A DNA stretch of 64,000 nucleotides from Aliiroseovarius zhejiangensis (GTDB taxonomy: Bacteria > Pseudomonadota > Alphaproteobacteria > Rhodobacterales > Rhodobacteraceae). Of the stretch, positions 35,034 to 44,891 are shown piece after piece. The notes below the pieces were generated by a model. That model saw only the letters and a program-made list of their open reading frames with translations, ran no database searches and was not told the origin of the DNA. Numbering within the stretch: the stretch's first letter is position 1; every line of letters starts with the position of its first letter. Location: positions 1-64,000 of the forward strand of contig NZ_BNCH01000006.1 in NCBI RefSeq assembly GCF_014656375.1, given 5' to 3'. A program made the position numbers and the translations under genes.

Positions 35034-36787
35034 GCTTTCTGTTCCAGAACCACGATTTCCGGCACGGATACATCCTCATTGGGGTGCAGGCCGGCGGTTT
35101 TGACCTTCTGTGACGCCAGGTGAAACCCGCGCGCCGCGCCGCCGATCAGCACCACCTGTTTGACACCGGCAAGGTTCAGATTGCCCAGCACCCCTGCCCC
35201 GATTTCGGCATAGCTGATCCGCAGAACGTCGGGTTTATACCGTGAAATCAAATCGTTGATCGCGTCCGCCGTTTTATTGGGATCATCAGGCCAGATCACC
35301 TGCGTGACGTCGAACGACAGCCGTGTGCCGAACGCAAACCCGTTGTGATCCAAAATGTTGCGCGCGATCACAAGGCGCGAGGCGTTGTCCTCCTGCGCAA
35401 TCACCGTCGCGCGGTCGAAAATGGTGCAGGTATAGATCGACAGGAACCCGACCCCTGCCCCAAGGTCCAGTACCGTGTCCCCGTTTTCGACCATCCGGCC
35501 CGACAGCCGCGCCAGCTTGCGCTGGTATTTGCCGCGCAGCACCATATCCAACTGACTGGGGGAAAAGATGCGCACATCTGCCGGCATGTCGATCCCGTGA
35601 TTGGTGACCCAGTCCACCGCCGCTTCGGCGGACACGTCGATATCGCCCACAACGAACCCGTCGCCCCCTTCGTGCGTGTCGATGAACTCGGCAGACGGCT
35701 TGGTGCGCCGTTCCTCGATGGGGCGCGCGGCGTTCTGCTTTTCCACCTTCGACATCAAGGCGGCAATCTCGGCAGGGTCGCGCGCCTTTGGTGGTTTGGC
35801 CGACACTTGCGTGATTGGCACTTGCGACGCCTCGATCAGTGATTGCTTCAGCTCTTGATAGGCGTCGGTCTTGCGATACTCTTCCAACCGCGCTTCGATC
35901 CGGTCCAGCGCGTCGAAATGCAGCTTGTTCAATACCGGATCGGTCAGCAGCTCATCCATGATCGCCTGCCGTTTTTCGCGATAGCGCAGGATGTTTTCGT
36001 CCCGCACCTCGTTACGGTCCTGAAGCGCCCAGTAATCGGCGTTATACTTGTCTTTCTTGTTGTTCACGTTGCCGCGGAACTTGCGCACCGCATAGCTGTC
36101 GACCGACTTCACCGCATAGTGGTTCATCTGCGCCCACTGATACCCCACCGTGCGCCGGATCGACCGCCAGCCGCGAAACTTGAAATAATCCTCCATCGGC
36201 AGGCCAGAGCCATTCAGCCATTTCACACTGTCGGGAAAATCGGTTTCAAGATGCTTGTTCTTGATCGACGGGCGGTGGATGCCAAGTTTCCATTTGTCGT
36301 GATCGAACTTGAACAGGGTCTTGACCCCCCAGCCCTTGTTCCACGTGGGCGGCGCGGCATAAAGGTACTGGTCGGTCACCGGCGCGCGGCTCCAATCGAC
36401 GATGTTCCCGGACCCGAAAATACGCCAGGTGATGACGATGCCGTTCGCATCCCCCGCCGCGTCCAGCATCTGGTCCAGCGTGCCGTCGCCATAGTTGATG
36501 CACAAAAACTCGTCCGCATCGAACAACAGCACCCAATCGGCGCCCTGCACGATCGGTTCGGCTTGCGCATAGTTTATGGCAGACGGTTGCGGCTTCGCCC
36601 CTTCGGGGATGTCGTTGCGGCGGTGATAGCCCAGCCCCAACTCCTCCAACCGGATCAGCATATCGTCGGTGCCATCCGAGCAATCGTTGGTATAGACAAG
36701 GATCTTGGTGAAGCCGACCGCCAGATGATGGGCGTACCATTCCAGAAGGAACGGCGCTTCATCCTTCATCATCGACACCGCAAGCAA
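35030..36787 (-). CDS. Glycosyltransferase-methyltransferase fusion
   Basis: About 585 residues. The N-terminal half (1 to about 300) is a Glyco_tranf_2_4 transferase: LAVSMMKDEAPFLLEWYAHH, ILVYTNDCSDGTDDML, and the DAD motif in WVLLFDADEFLCI. A linker rich in charged residues follows. The last 200 residues form an FkbM-like methyltransferase fold with GDTVLDLGAGVGFLSIY as SAM motif I. The start is unsure: TTG at 36787 is the first usual start codon, without a clear ribosome site, while the frame stays open to about 36823. Confidence 0.75.
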   Translation of the reverse strand: MLAVSMMKDEAPFLLEWYAHHLAVGFTKILVYTNDCSDGTDDMLIRLEELGLGYHRRNDIPEGAKPQPSAINYAQAEPIVQGADWVLLFDADEFLCINYGDGTLDQMLDAAGDANGIVITWRIFGSGNIVDWSRAPVTDQYLYAAPPTWNKGWGVKTLFKFDHDKWKLGIHRPSIKNKHLETDFPDSVKWLNGSGLPMEDYFKFRGWRSIRRTVGYQWAQMNHYAVKSVDSYAVRKFRGNVNNKKDKYNADYWALQDRNEVRDENILRYREKRQAIMDELLTDPVLNKLHFDALDRIEARLEEYRKTDAYQELKQSLIEASQVPITQVSAKPPKARDPAEIAALMSKVEKQNAARPIEERRTKPSAEFIDTHEGGDGFVVGDIDVSAEAAVDWVTNHGIDMPADVRIFSPSQLDMVLRGKYQRKLARLSGRMVENGDTVLDLGAGVGFLSIYTCTIFDRATVIAQEDNASRLVIARNILDHNGFAFGTRLSFDVTQVIWPDDPNKTADAINDLISRYKPDVLRISYAEIGAGVLGNLNLAGVKQVVLIGGAARGFHLASQKVKTAGLHPNEDVSVPEIVVLEQKA

Positions 36788-36830
36788 TTCGCCGTGGGGG
36801 CTTTTATGTGGCTTCAGTCTGATGCGTCAC

Positions 36831-37637
36831 CTAGCGCAAAGCCTTGGTCGGATCCACGCCGACCTGCTCGCACATCCGGGCAGCATATGACCCCGGCAGC
36901 GGCGCATGTTTCTGCCACCACGGCTTGGTGCCGTTTGTGTAAAGATGCACCGACAAGGTGTTTTCCGTGAAATGCCCTTCGACGCGGCCGTAAGGATCAT
37001 AGAAAATGTCGTTCAGTTGGAACGGCACCGGATACAGAACGTCGCGGTCGCTGGCCTGATCATACTGCCCGGTCTGCTTGGCGAAATAGGTGAAGGCCTG
37101 CGGGCCGAACGCTGTCCGCTCGGCGTTATAAATCCGCGCGGCGTGCGACAGGTTCGGGTCTTGCCGGTCGTATTTCCTGCGTTGGTTCTTGTTCCACCAC
37201 GCGGGATAGTCGGGCAGGTTGTCATAGTAATCCAGAAGCTGGTCCATCAGCTCGCATTGCTGTGGCAACCCGACCACGCCGCAGTTCAGCGCACCCGACA
37301 TGCCGTGGCGACCAAAGATATACTCCTGATCCTCGGGGAACGGACGATGGCAGAAGGCGTCGCAATCAATCCAGATCGCCCCGATCTTGCGGATCATCTT
37401 GTAACGAAACACATTGGACAGAAACGAGGCGCTGGTCGCTTCGATCAGGGCGCGGTCAAGATCCATGATCTCGGAGGCCGGGCGCACCTCGATCCCGTCG
37501 GGCACGTTGTCGACCTTGTCGGCGCAATATAGGATCGTCCGATGCCCTGCGCGGACATGCGACAGCAGGCATAACTGGTTCAGGTAATGAAGCTTTTCGC
37601 CTATCCAGAGAGAGGCCACCGCCCGCCGTTCACTCAT
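36831..37637 (-). CDS. Glycosyltransferase-like protein (capsular type, DxD)
   Basis: About 268 residues. The strand-end motif IGAIWIDCDAFCHRP carries a DCD metal site; SASFLSNVFRYKMIRKIG before it and GALNCGVVGLPQ after it match DxD sugar transferases of the Gly_transf_sug/capsular-synthesis type. The C-terminal SVHLYTNGTKPWW segment is typical as well. Soluble, no signal peptide. The ATG at 37637 is preceded by AAAGGG. It is upstream of the fusion gene on the same strand, 43 bases apart. Confidence 0.75.
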   Translation of the reverse strand: MSERRAVASLWIGEKLHYLNQLCLLSHVRAGHRTILYCADKVDNVPDGIEVRPASEIMDLDRALIEATSASFLSNVFRYKMIRKIGAIWIDCDAFCHRPFPEDQEYIFGRHGMSGALNCGVVGLPQQCELMDQLLDYYDNLPDYPAWWNKNQRRKYDRQDPNLSHAARIYNAERTAFGPQAFTYFAKQTGQYDQASDRDVLYPVPFQLNDIFYDPYGRVEGHFTENTLSVHLYTNGTKPWWQKHAPLPGSYAARMCEQVGVDPTKALR

Positions 37638-37876
37638 CCATCTGCCCTTTCCATCGTCCGCCATTGGTGACGTGTTCCCCCGGTTGTTAGCTTAGACGCC
37701 AAGGCCTTGTAAACAAGCGAAGCCGGGGTGGGCGCGGCGGCTGATCGGCAAAGTCACGCCCAACCTCGCGTCCAGCAATTTCCCGCCGATGTCGCAAAAC
37801 CGGTGGAGGCTTCTTTCGGTTCACGTTAGGCTGAAAGGGAACGACAACGCGATTTGCACAGGAAGGGAGTTGGGGG

Positions 37877-39676
37877 TTGCGGTTCACCTTTGGTAAGGCC
37901 CTGTTATTCCTGACTTTTACGTATTGTGGGCCGTTGCAGCCCGCCATGGCGCTGGACGTTGTCAATTTCTCTGTCGCGGGTGCTGACGACGAGCTGGAAG
38001 ATGAGCTGAAATCAGCCTCGTTGGTGCTTTCGTCCGAAGGCGATGCCGAGAAAGACAGCCGCGATGTCTTTGCCGCTGCGCTGGCCGAATATGGGCAGTT
38101 GGTGCAGACGCTCTATGCGAACGGGTATTATGGTGGCGTGGTGCGCGTGCGCGTAGACGGGCGCGAAGCCGCGCAGATACCGCCCTTCGATGTGCCCGGA
38201 TCCATTCGCCGGATCGACATATCGGTCAACCCGGGCCCGCAGTTCCGGTTCGGCACCGCAAAGGCCGCGCCGCTGGCGCCCAACACCGAGATGCCCGACG
38301 AATTTCGCACAGGCGAAATTGCCAGAAGTGTCACCGTGCAACAGGCGGTGGATGTCGCCGTGCTGGGCTGGCGCGAGGCGGGATATGCCAAGGTTGATCT
38401 GGCCGGGCAAACGATCACCGCCAATCACGCCAACGCGCAACTGTCGGCATCACTGGCCTTTGCGCCGGGGCCGAAGGTTCGCTTTGGCAAGTTGCGGCAA
38501 AACACCGAAAGCGCCGTGCGCACAGACCGGATTGCGCGCATCGCGGGCTTCCCCGAGGGCCGCGTGTTTTCCCCCGATGATCTTGAAACCGTGGCCAAAC
38601 GCCTGCGCCGCACCGGTGCGTTTTCGTCCGTTACACTGACCGAGGCGGACACGCTGGGGCCGGGCAACACGATGGATATCGGGCTGGCATTGGTCGATGA
38701 AGCCCCGCGCCGCTTCGGCTTCGGGGCCGAACTTGGGTCGATCGAAGGGCTGCAACTGACCGCCTTCTGGTTGCACCGCAACATGTTTGGCGGGGCTGAA
38801 CGGTTCCGCGTCGATGGCGAGGTTGCGGGCATTGGCAGCCAACATGGCGGCATCGACTACTATCTGGACGCGCGGCTAGATCAGCCCGCCACATTCGGGC
38901 CCGACACACACGCCTTTGTGTTTGGTAGCCTCGCCTATGAGGACGAGCCGGGCTATATCTCGCGCAGCGCCGGTTTGGGCGGCGGGGTGAAGCGCATCTT
39001 TTCGGACACGCTTGAGGGCGAACTGGGCGCGGCGCTGCTGTATTCCGAAACCACCGATGTGCTGGGCGACCGCCGGTTCTTCCTGTTCGCCCTGCCTGCC
39101 TCGCTGACATGGGACCGGCGCAATGACAAGCTGGATACCACCCGCGGCACCTATCTGAAAGCCGAAGCGATCCCCTTTGTCTCGGTCGATACGGGCGGCA
39201 CGGGGGCGTGGCTTTATGGTGATGGGCGGGCCTATCGCGGGTTCGGAGCCGAGGATCGGTTTGTGCTTGCCGGACGGGTGCAGGTCGGATCGGTCTTTGC
39301 TGGCAACAGCAATGATATTCCCCCCGACTATCTGTTCTATTCCGGCGGCGGCGGCACCGTGCGCGGCCAACCCTACAAATCGCTGGGCCTTGACGCGGGG
39401 GGCGGAGAGATCACGGGCGGCCAGTCCTTTGCTGTTCTGTCCGCCGAACTGCGTGCCCAGATCACCGACAAGATCGGGGTCGTCGGTTTTGTCGATGCCG
39501 GTCACGTGGCCGGGGGCAGCCTGTTTGACGGGGACGGCAACTGGCACACGGGCGGTGGCATCGGTGTGCGGTACAAAACCCCCATCGGCCCGTTGCGGCT
39601 GGATGTTGCTGGCCCCATTTCGGGCGACACCGGCGACGGCGTGCAGGTTTACATCGGGATCGGGCAAGCGTTTTGA
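37877..39676 (+). CDS. tamA: Translocation and assembly module outer-membrane protein TamA
   Basis: A 599-residue BamA/Omp85-superfamily protein with an N-terminal signal peptide (cleavage near residue 26, PAMALD), three POTRA-like repeats (about 27-250) and a C-terminal 16-strand barrel (about 270-599) with the FRVRGQPY-like motif here as GGGGTVRGQPYKSLG. The barrel ends in Phe, the usual outer-membrane signal. The start is TTG at 37877 with AAGGGAG upstream. It overlaps tamB, its inner-membrane partner, by TTGA. Confidence 0.9.
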   Translation: MRFTFGKALLFLTFTYCGPLQPAMALDVVNFSVAGADDELEDELKSASLVLSSEGDAEKDSRDVFAAALAEYGQLVQTLYANGYYGGVVRVRVDGREAAQIPPFDVPGSIRRIDISVNPGPQFRFGTAKAAPLAPNTEMPDEFRTGEIARSVTVQQAVDVAVLGWREAGYAKVDLAGQTITANHANAQLSASLAFAPGPKVRFGKLRQNTESAVRTDRIARIAGFPEGRVFSPDDLETVAKRLRRTGAFSSVTLTEADTLGPGNTMDIGLALVDEAPRRFGFGAELGSIEGLQLTAFWLHRNMFGGAERFRVDGEVAGIGSQHGGIDYYLDARLDQPATFGPDTHAFVFGSLAYEDEPGYISRSAGLGGGVKRIFSDTLEGELGAALLYSETTDVLGDRRFFLFALPASLTWDRRNDKLDTTRGTYLKAEAIPFVSVDTGGTGAWLYGDGRAYRGFGAEDRFVLAGRVQVGSVFAGNSNDIPPDYLFYSGGGGTVRGQPYKSLGLDAGGGEITGGQSFAVLSAELRAQITDKIGVVGFVDAGHVAGGSLFDGDGNWHTGGGIGVRYKTPIGPLRLDVAGPISGDTGDGVQVYIGIGQAF

Positions 39677-42600
39677 GCCTTCTGTTCAGGATACTTGCTG
39701 CCATAGCGGCGTTTTGCTGGATCGGTCCTGCGCTGGCGCAAACCGAACTGGAGGAGCAGGACGACCGCGGCTATCTTCAGGCTATTCTGGAAGACAACCT
39801 GTCAGATGTGGGCCGCGATATCCGCATCATTGGATTCCGGGGTGCGCTCAGCTCTCAAGCGACCGTCGATCAGATCACCATCGCGGACGAAGACGGGGTC
39901 TGGCTGACCCTGAACGAACTTGTGCTGTCCTGGACGCGCGCCAGCCTGCTGCGCGGGGCGATCAATATCAACGAGATCTCGGCCAGGGAAATCATCATCG
40001 CGCGCCGGCCCGTGCCCGTCGACAGCGGCGTTCCCGCCGCCGAAGCCTCCGGGTTCTCGCTGCCCGAACTGCCGGTCTCGGTCGAGATCGGCGTGATCAA
40101 GGCGGATCGGGTCGAGTTTGCCGAACCCGTCATCGGCGAAGCCGCGGTGGTAAGGTTGGAAGGATCGGCCAGCCTGTCAGAGGGGGAAGGCACCGCAAAG
40201 CTGGACATTGTCCGCACCGATGGCCCCAATGGGGCGTTGCGGTTTGACGGCAGTTTCAGCAACCTGACCCGTGTGCTGGACCTGGCCCTGGCGGTCGAGG
40301 AAGGCGCAGATGGCATCACGGCCAACATGCTGGACCTGCCAGGGCGGCCCTCTGTCGGGCTGACCATCGCGGGCACCGGCCCGTTGTCCGATTTCGTGGC
40401 CGAGATTGACCTGTCCACCGATGGGGCGCAGCGACTGGCCGGGCAGGTCGAGGTCCGCGACGCCCCGGACGAAGAAAACTCGACCCGCGAAAACCCGGTG
40501 ACCTTGACGCATTTCACCGCCCGGGTGTCTGGCGACATTGCGCCGGTTTTCCTGCCCGAGTATCGCGACTTCTTCGGCCAGAACGTCGCGCTGACCGCGC
40601 AGGGGCGCCGCTTCGCCGACGGGGCGCTGGCGATTGAAGAGCTGGCCCTGACCACCGAAGCCCTGACACTTGAAGGCGATCTGACGCTGACGTCGGGCGG
40701 GTGGCCGGATCGGTTCCGGCTGGAGGGCAAGATGGCCCATCAGGACGGAACACCGGTTCTGCTGCCCATGGGCGGCCCCAAAACGCAGGTGCGCAGTGCC
40801 GATATCGCCATCGGGTATGACGCGGCCAACGGGTCCGGATGGCAGGCCGATTTCAAGCTGAACACCCTGACCCGCGACGATCTGGCGCTGGACTCCGTGA
40901 TCGTCACCGCCACGGGGACGCTGCTGCGCGGTGAAAGCGCGGCTGTTGGTCGTGTTGAAGGCGACGTCTTGCTGGACGTGTTGGGGATAGCACCCGCATC
41001 CGATGACCTGGCCCGTGCCATCGGCCCGGCCCTGAGCGGCAACCTGTCCTTTGACTGGCGCGAGGACGCGCCGCTGCAAATCACCAGAATTGATGTCGCC
41101 GGGACGGATTATCAACTGACCGGCAGTCTGTCCGCAGGCAGCCTGGAAAGCGGCATCACCGTCACCACCCGCGAGGATTTCGTCCTCGTCGCGCGCGACC
41201 TGTCGCAATTCGCCGGTATCGCGGGCACGCCGCTGACCGGATCGGCCACCGTCGGGATCGACGGAAATGTGAACCTGCTGGGCGGGTCGTTTGACCTGAC
41301 CATCACCGGCGACGGCGCCGACCTTGGCGTTGGCCAGCCCCGGTTCGACCCGCTGATCGCCGGGGTTAGCCGTCTGGATATGAAAGCGGTCCGGGATGAA
41401 ACCGGCACAAGGTTGGAGCGGTTGACCATCACAACCGATCAGACCACGGCCACGGTCTCGGCCGATCTGAAAACCGATGCCTCGTCCGTGCAGTTCGATC
41501 TGCGGATCAAGGACAGTTCGGTTGTCGACCCGGGCCTCTCAGGCCCCGCGACGGCGAAAGGCACGGCCACCCAGACCAAAGACGTCTGGGCCGTTGTGAC
41601 CGATGTGACGGCACCGGGCGGGGTCGAGGCGTCGATGGATGGCACGGTGCAGATCACCAAGGACGGCCCGGGGCGGATCAGCGGCACGGTCTCGGCCAGG
41701 GCGACATCGCTCGCGCCCTATGCGCAACTGGCCGGGCGGCCGATTTCGGGTGGTGTCAACGCAACGGCCAAGGGCAGCTATGACCTTGCCAGTGGCGATT
41801 TCGACGGCGAGGTGGACGGATCGGCCAGCAATCTTGGGCTGGGTGTGGCCGCGCTGGATGACCTGATCCGCGGGGCCAGCACCTTCAGCGCCAAGGCACA
41901 TGGCAATTTCGACAAGGTGGTGTTTCTGGACGCGCTGTCGATCACGACGCCAGAGGTCACAGCCTCCGCGACAGGGCAAGAGGTGGATGGCCGCAACACC
42001 GTGACCTTCCAGCTTAATCTGCGCGATGTGGGTGTCGTTGCGGTCGGGATCAACGGACCCGGCTCCGCCACCGGCACAGCGACGCTTGTGGATGAGAACT
42101 GGCAGCTTGCGATCACCGCAACGGGGCCGGGCGGCGCGACCGGATCCATAAATGGCACCCTGCGGTCAGACGCCAGCAGCGCCGATCTGGCGATCAACGG
42201 CGCCGCCCCGCTTGAACTGGCAAACCGGTTCATCCAGCCACGCCTTCTGACCGGGCAAGCCACCTATGACCTAGTGCTGAACGGCCCGCTGGCGCTGTCA
42301 TCGCTGTCAGGCCGGGTGCAAAGTGCGGATGCGCGGCTGACCCTGCCAACCTTGCGGCAGGCGCTGGACATTCCCACGGCAACCGCCACCCTGTCGGGAG
42401 GTCGCGCTGACCTGAACATCCTGGCCTCGGTCGTGAATGGCGGACAGATCACTGCCCGTGGCGCCGTCGCATTGGAACGCCCGTATCAAGCCGATCTTGA
42501 GATTGACGTGAACCAGGTGACACTGACCGACGGAAATCTGTTCGAGACCTCGGTCAACGGGGCGGCCAGCTTGCGCGGGCCGCTGATTGGCGGGGCCACA

Positions 42601-43473
42601 CTCAGGGCGGACATGACGCTGGGGCGCACCGAAATCCGCATCTCGGACGTGCCGGCCAGCACGGTGCCGATCCTGGAAGACCTTCGGCATATCAACGAAC
42701 CGGCTGCCGCGCGTCAGACCCGCGCCTTTGCCGGTCTGATCGTGGAACCCGACCCCGCCAATGCCGAAACCGTGCGCCCCTATCCCATCGACATCACGCT
42801 GCGTGCCCCCAGCCAGATCTTTGTGCGGGGTCGCGGGCTGGACGCAGAGTTGGGCGGTGAGTTGCGCCTGACCGGGACCAGCGCCGATGTGCGCCCTGTT
42901 GGCGAATTTGATCTGATCCGCGGACGGCTCGACATTCTGGGCAAACGCCTGACCCTTACCGAAGGCCGGATTGGCCTGCGCGGCGCCTTTGACCCGTTTC
43001 TGCGCTTTGCCGCCGTGTCCCAGTCCGATGACATCACCGTCACCATCAATGTGGTCGGCCCGGTTTCAGCGCCAGAAGTGACGTTCACATCGTCGCCCCA
43101 GTTGCCCGAGGACGAGGTGCTGGCGCGGCTTCTGTTCGGGCGCAGCATCTCGGACATTTCGGCGTTGCAGGCCTTGCGGCTGGCTGCGGCAGTCAGGACG
43201 CTGGCAGGCAAGGGCGGTGACGGGATCGTGGGCAACCTGCGCCGGAACTTCGGTCTGGATGATCTGGACCTGACCACCGATGCAAGCGGCGAGACCACGT
43301 TGAAAATCGGCAAGTATATTTCCGAAAATATCTATACTGACGTGAATATCGGTGCCGATGGCGATACCAAGATCAATCTGAACCTGACCATCAGCCCCTC
43401 GGTCACGGCGCGGGGCACGGTCGGGTCCGATGGCGAAAGCACCATCGGGATCTATTACGAACGCGATTACTGA
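39673..43473 (+). CDS. tamB: Translocation and assembly module inner-membrane protein TamB
   Basis: A 1266-residue protein with one N-terminal membrane anchor (residues about 5-22) and long beta-helical repeats spanning the periplasm, ending in the DUF490 domain (from about residue 930, LGRTEIRISDVPAS, then RGRGLDAELGGELRLTG and ARLLFGRSISDISALQ). With TamA it helps insert autotransporters and moves phospholipids towards the outer membrane. TTG start inside the end of tamA. Its stop is six bases from the stop of nosX on the other strand. Confidence 0.9.
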   Translation: MSLLFRILAAIAAFCWIGPALAQTELEEQDDRGYLQAILEDNLSDVGRDIRIIGFRGALSSQATVDQITIADEDGVWLTLNELVLSWTRASLLRGAININEISAREIIIARRPVPVDSGVPAAEASGFSLPELPVSVEIGVIKADRVEFAEPVIGEAAVVRLEGSASLSEGEGTAKLDIVRTDGPNGALRFDGSFSNLTRVLDLALAVEEGADGITANMLDLPGRPSVGLTIAGTGPLSDFVAEIDLSTDGAQRLAGQVEVRDAPDEENSTRENPVTLTHFTARVSGDIAPVFLPEYRDFFGQNVALTAQGRRFADGALAIEELALTTEALTLEGDLTLTSGGWPDRFRLEGKMAHQDGTPVLLPMGGPKTQVRSADIAIGYDAANGSGWQADFKLNTLTRDDLALDSVIVTATGTLLRGESAAVGRVEGDVLLDVLGIAPASDDLARAIGPALSGNLSFDWREDAPLQITRIDVAGTDYQLTGSLSAGSLESGITVTTREDFVLVARDLSQFAGIAGTPLTGSATVGIDGNVNLLGGSFDLTITGDGADLGVGQPRFDPLIAGVSRLDMKAVRDETGTRLERLTITTDQTTATVSADLKTDASSVQFDLRIKDSSVVDPGLSGPATAKGTATQTKDVWAVVTDVTAPGGVEASMDGTVQITKDGPGRISGTVSARATSLAPYAQLAGRPISGGVNATAKGSYDLASGDFDGEVDGSASNLGLGVAALDDLIRGASTFSAKAHGNFDKVVFLDALSITTPEVTASATGQEVDGRNTVTFQLNLRDVGVVAVGINGPGSATGTATLVDENWQLAITATGPGGATGSINGTLRSDASSADLAINGAAPLELANRFIQPRLLTGQATYDLVLNGPLALSSLSGRVQSADARLTLPTLRQALDIPTATATLSGGRADLNILASVVNGGQITARGAVALERPYQADLEIDVNQVTLTDGNLFETSVNGAASLRGPLIGGATLRADMTLGRTEIRISDVPASTVPILEDLRHINEPAAARQTRAFAGLIVEPDPANAETVRPYPIDITLRAPSQIFVRGRGLDAELGGELRLTGTSADVRPVGEFDLIRGRLDILGKRLTLTEGRIGLRGAFDPFLRFAAVSQSDDITVTINVVGPVSAPEVTFTSSPQLPEDEVLARLLFGRSISDISALQALRLAAAVRTLAGKGGDGIVGNLRRNFGLDDLDLTTDASGETTLKIGKYISENIYTDVNIGADGDTKINLNLTISPSVTARGTVGSDGESTIGIYYERDY

Positions 43474-43479
43474 CCGGCG

Positions 43480-44376
43480 TCAGGCGCGGGTCATAACCTC
43501 GACCTTCGCATCGGGGAAGGCGGCGACGATCTCTGCGCCGGTGGCGTCGTCGACCAGGCAAAGGGCCGTGGACAAGCCGTCGGCAATCATCGCGGTCGGG
43601 GCCGACACGGCCACCAGGGTCTGCACCGGCTGATCGCCCGTCGGCGACAGGATATGACCCCTCGCGTCACCGATTTCCATCGCAGCCGGGACCGAGGTGG
43701 CAACCGCGCGATCTGTGGCCGTCAGGCGATGCACCAAGGTGCCATCGGTCTGGGCAACCCCGATCGACCACGGCCCGTTCGGCCCCTGCCCTTGCGCGGA
43801 AATCTCGCCCATATCAACCAGCACGTCGCGCAGGCCCTGCCCGCGCAGAAGCGCCGCGATCCGGTCGGTCACCGCCCCTTGGGCGATCCCGTTCAGGGTC
43901 AGCGCGCCGCCTTTCGGCAGCTCGACCCGATGGGCGTCAAAAGCGACGTTCGACCAGCCCACAACCGCTTGCGCCGCTGCGATGGCATCATCACCCGCTT
44001 CGTTTGCAATCGCCAGCCACAGCGGCTGCACGGTCGGATCGAACTGTCCGTTGCTGGCCGCATTCAGACTGGCGCAGGCGCTGAGCACATGCAGAAGCTC
44101 GGCCGAGGGATCGTCCAGCGAGCCGAAACGGTTCAGGCGCGACAGCTCGGAATTGTCGCGATACAGGCTGAAGATATCCTCAAGCCGGTTCAACTCGGCC
44201 TCGACCATGGTGAAGGTGGTGTCGGCCTGGGGTTGAGACACGCCCACAAGCTGCATCGAAACCGGCCCGCCCAAAGCATACCCGGTCCAGCGGGCTACCG
44301 ATGCCGCAGCGCCGGTCGGAACCGCCAACGCGGCGGCAGAAATGGCCATGAAACGACGGCGGTTCAGGATGCTCAT
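43480..44376 (-). CDS. nosX: ApbE-type FAD:protein FMN transferase NosX
   Basis: A 298-residue ApbE-family protein with a twin-arginine signal (NRRRFMAISAAALAV at residues 5-19). The family motifs GGALTLNGIAQGAVTDRIA and DMGEISAQG are present, followed by ATSVPAAMEIG. NosX covalently attaches FMN to a Thr in NosR. It is the last gene of the nos operon and overlaps nosL by ATGA. Confidence 0.92.
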   Translation of the reverse strand: MSILNRRRFMAISAAALAVPTGAAASVARWTGYALGGPVSMQLVGVSQPQADTTFTMVEAELNRLEDIFSLYRDNSELSRLNRFGSLDDPSAELLHVLSACASLNAASNGQFDPTVQPLWLAIANEAGDDAIAAAQAVVGWSNVAFDAHRVELPKGGALTLNGIAQGAVTDRIAALLRGQGLRDVLVDMGEISAQGQGPNGPWSIGVAQTDGTLVHRLTATDRAVATSVPAAMEIGDARGHILSPTGDQPVQTLVAVSAPTAMIADGLSTALCLVDDATGAEIVAAFPDAKVEVMTRA

Positions 44377-44891
44377 GATGGGGTCTCCAACGTCATGTTC
44401 AGGTCGACGGCGCCAAGGGCTGCGTCATCGGGAATAGTGTCCAGTTTGTGTACCTCGCCGCCGTAGTTGGCGATGAAGGCGGCGGCGCCGGCGTCTTCGG
44501 CAAATGGCACGATCTCAGGGGCACCCATGCCCCCGGCCACACCCGCGCCCACAACATATATCGCATCCTCGGCCGCGATCCAGTTGCCTTTGCCCGGATC
44601 GGCCCAACTTTGCGCAGCACCCATGTCGCTGACATAGATTGCAGTGATATCAGCCTCGCGTTCGGGGCTTTTCAGGTAGGCGACGAGGTCACGCACCTGC
44701 GCGAAAAACAACGGTGCTGCGTGGCCGTCCAGGTGGATTTGGCCCTTCGGTCCGCCGTGTTCAAGCACGTTCATCTGGCAGAAATAGCTCAACGCCTGTT
44801 CGGTCAGGTCAACAGGCGCGGGGGGGGCTTTCGCCTCTTCCTCGTTGCAGGCGACCAGCGCCAGCAGGCAAAGTGCGATCAGACGTTTCAT
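44373..44891 (-). CDS. nosL: NosL copper-binding lipoprotein
   Basis: A 172-residue lipoprotein with a signal sequence ending in a LVAC lipobox (Cys near residue 15). The copper-binding motif F-C-Q-M appears in LSYFCQMNVLEHGG, as in NosL proteins that deliver Cu(I) to NosZ. The ATG at 44891 overlaps the nosY stop as ATGA, so the longer upstream open frame is not the start. The C-terminal domain (ITAIYVSDMGAAQSW) fits the NosL fold. Confidence 0.9.
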   Translation of the reverse strand: MKRLIALCLLALVACNEEEAKAPPAPVDLTEQALSYFCQMNVLEHGGPKGQIHLDGHAAPLFFAQVRDLVAYLKSPEREADITAIYVSDMGAAQSWADPGKGNWIAAEDAIYVVGAGVAGGMGAPEIVPFAEDAGAAAFIANYGGEVHKLDTIPDDAALGAVDLNMTLETPS

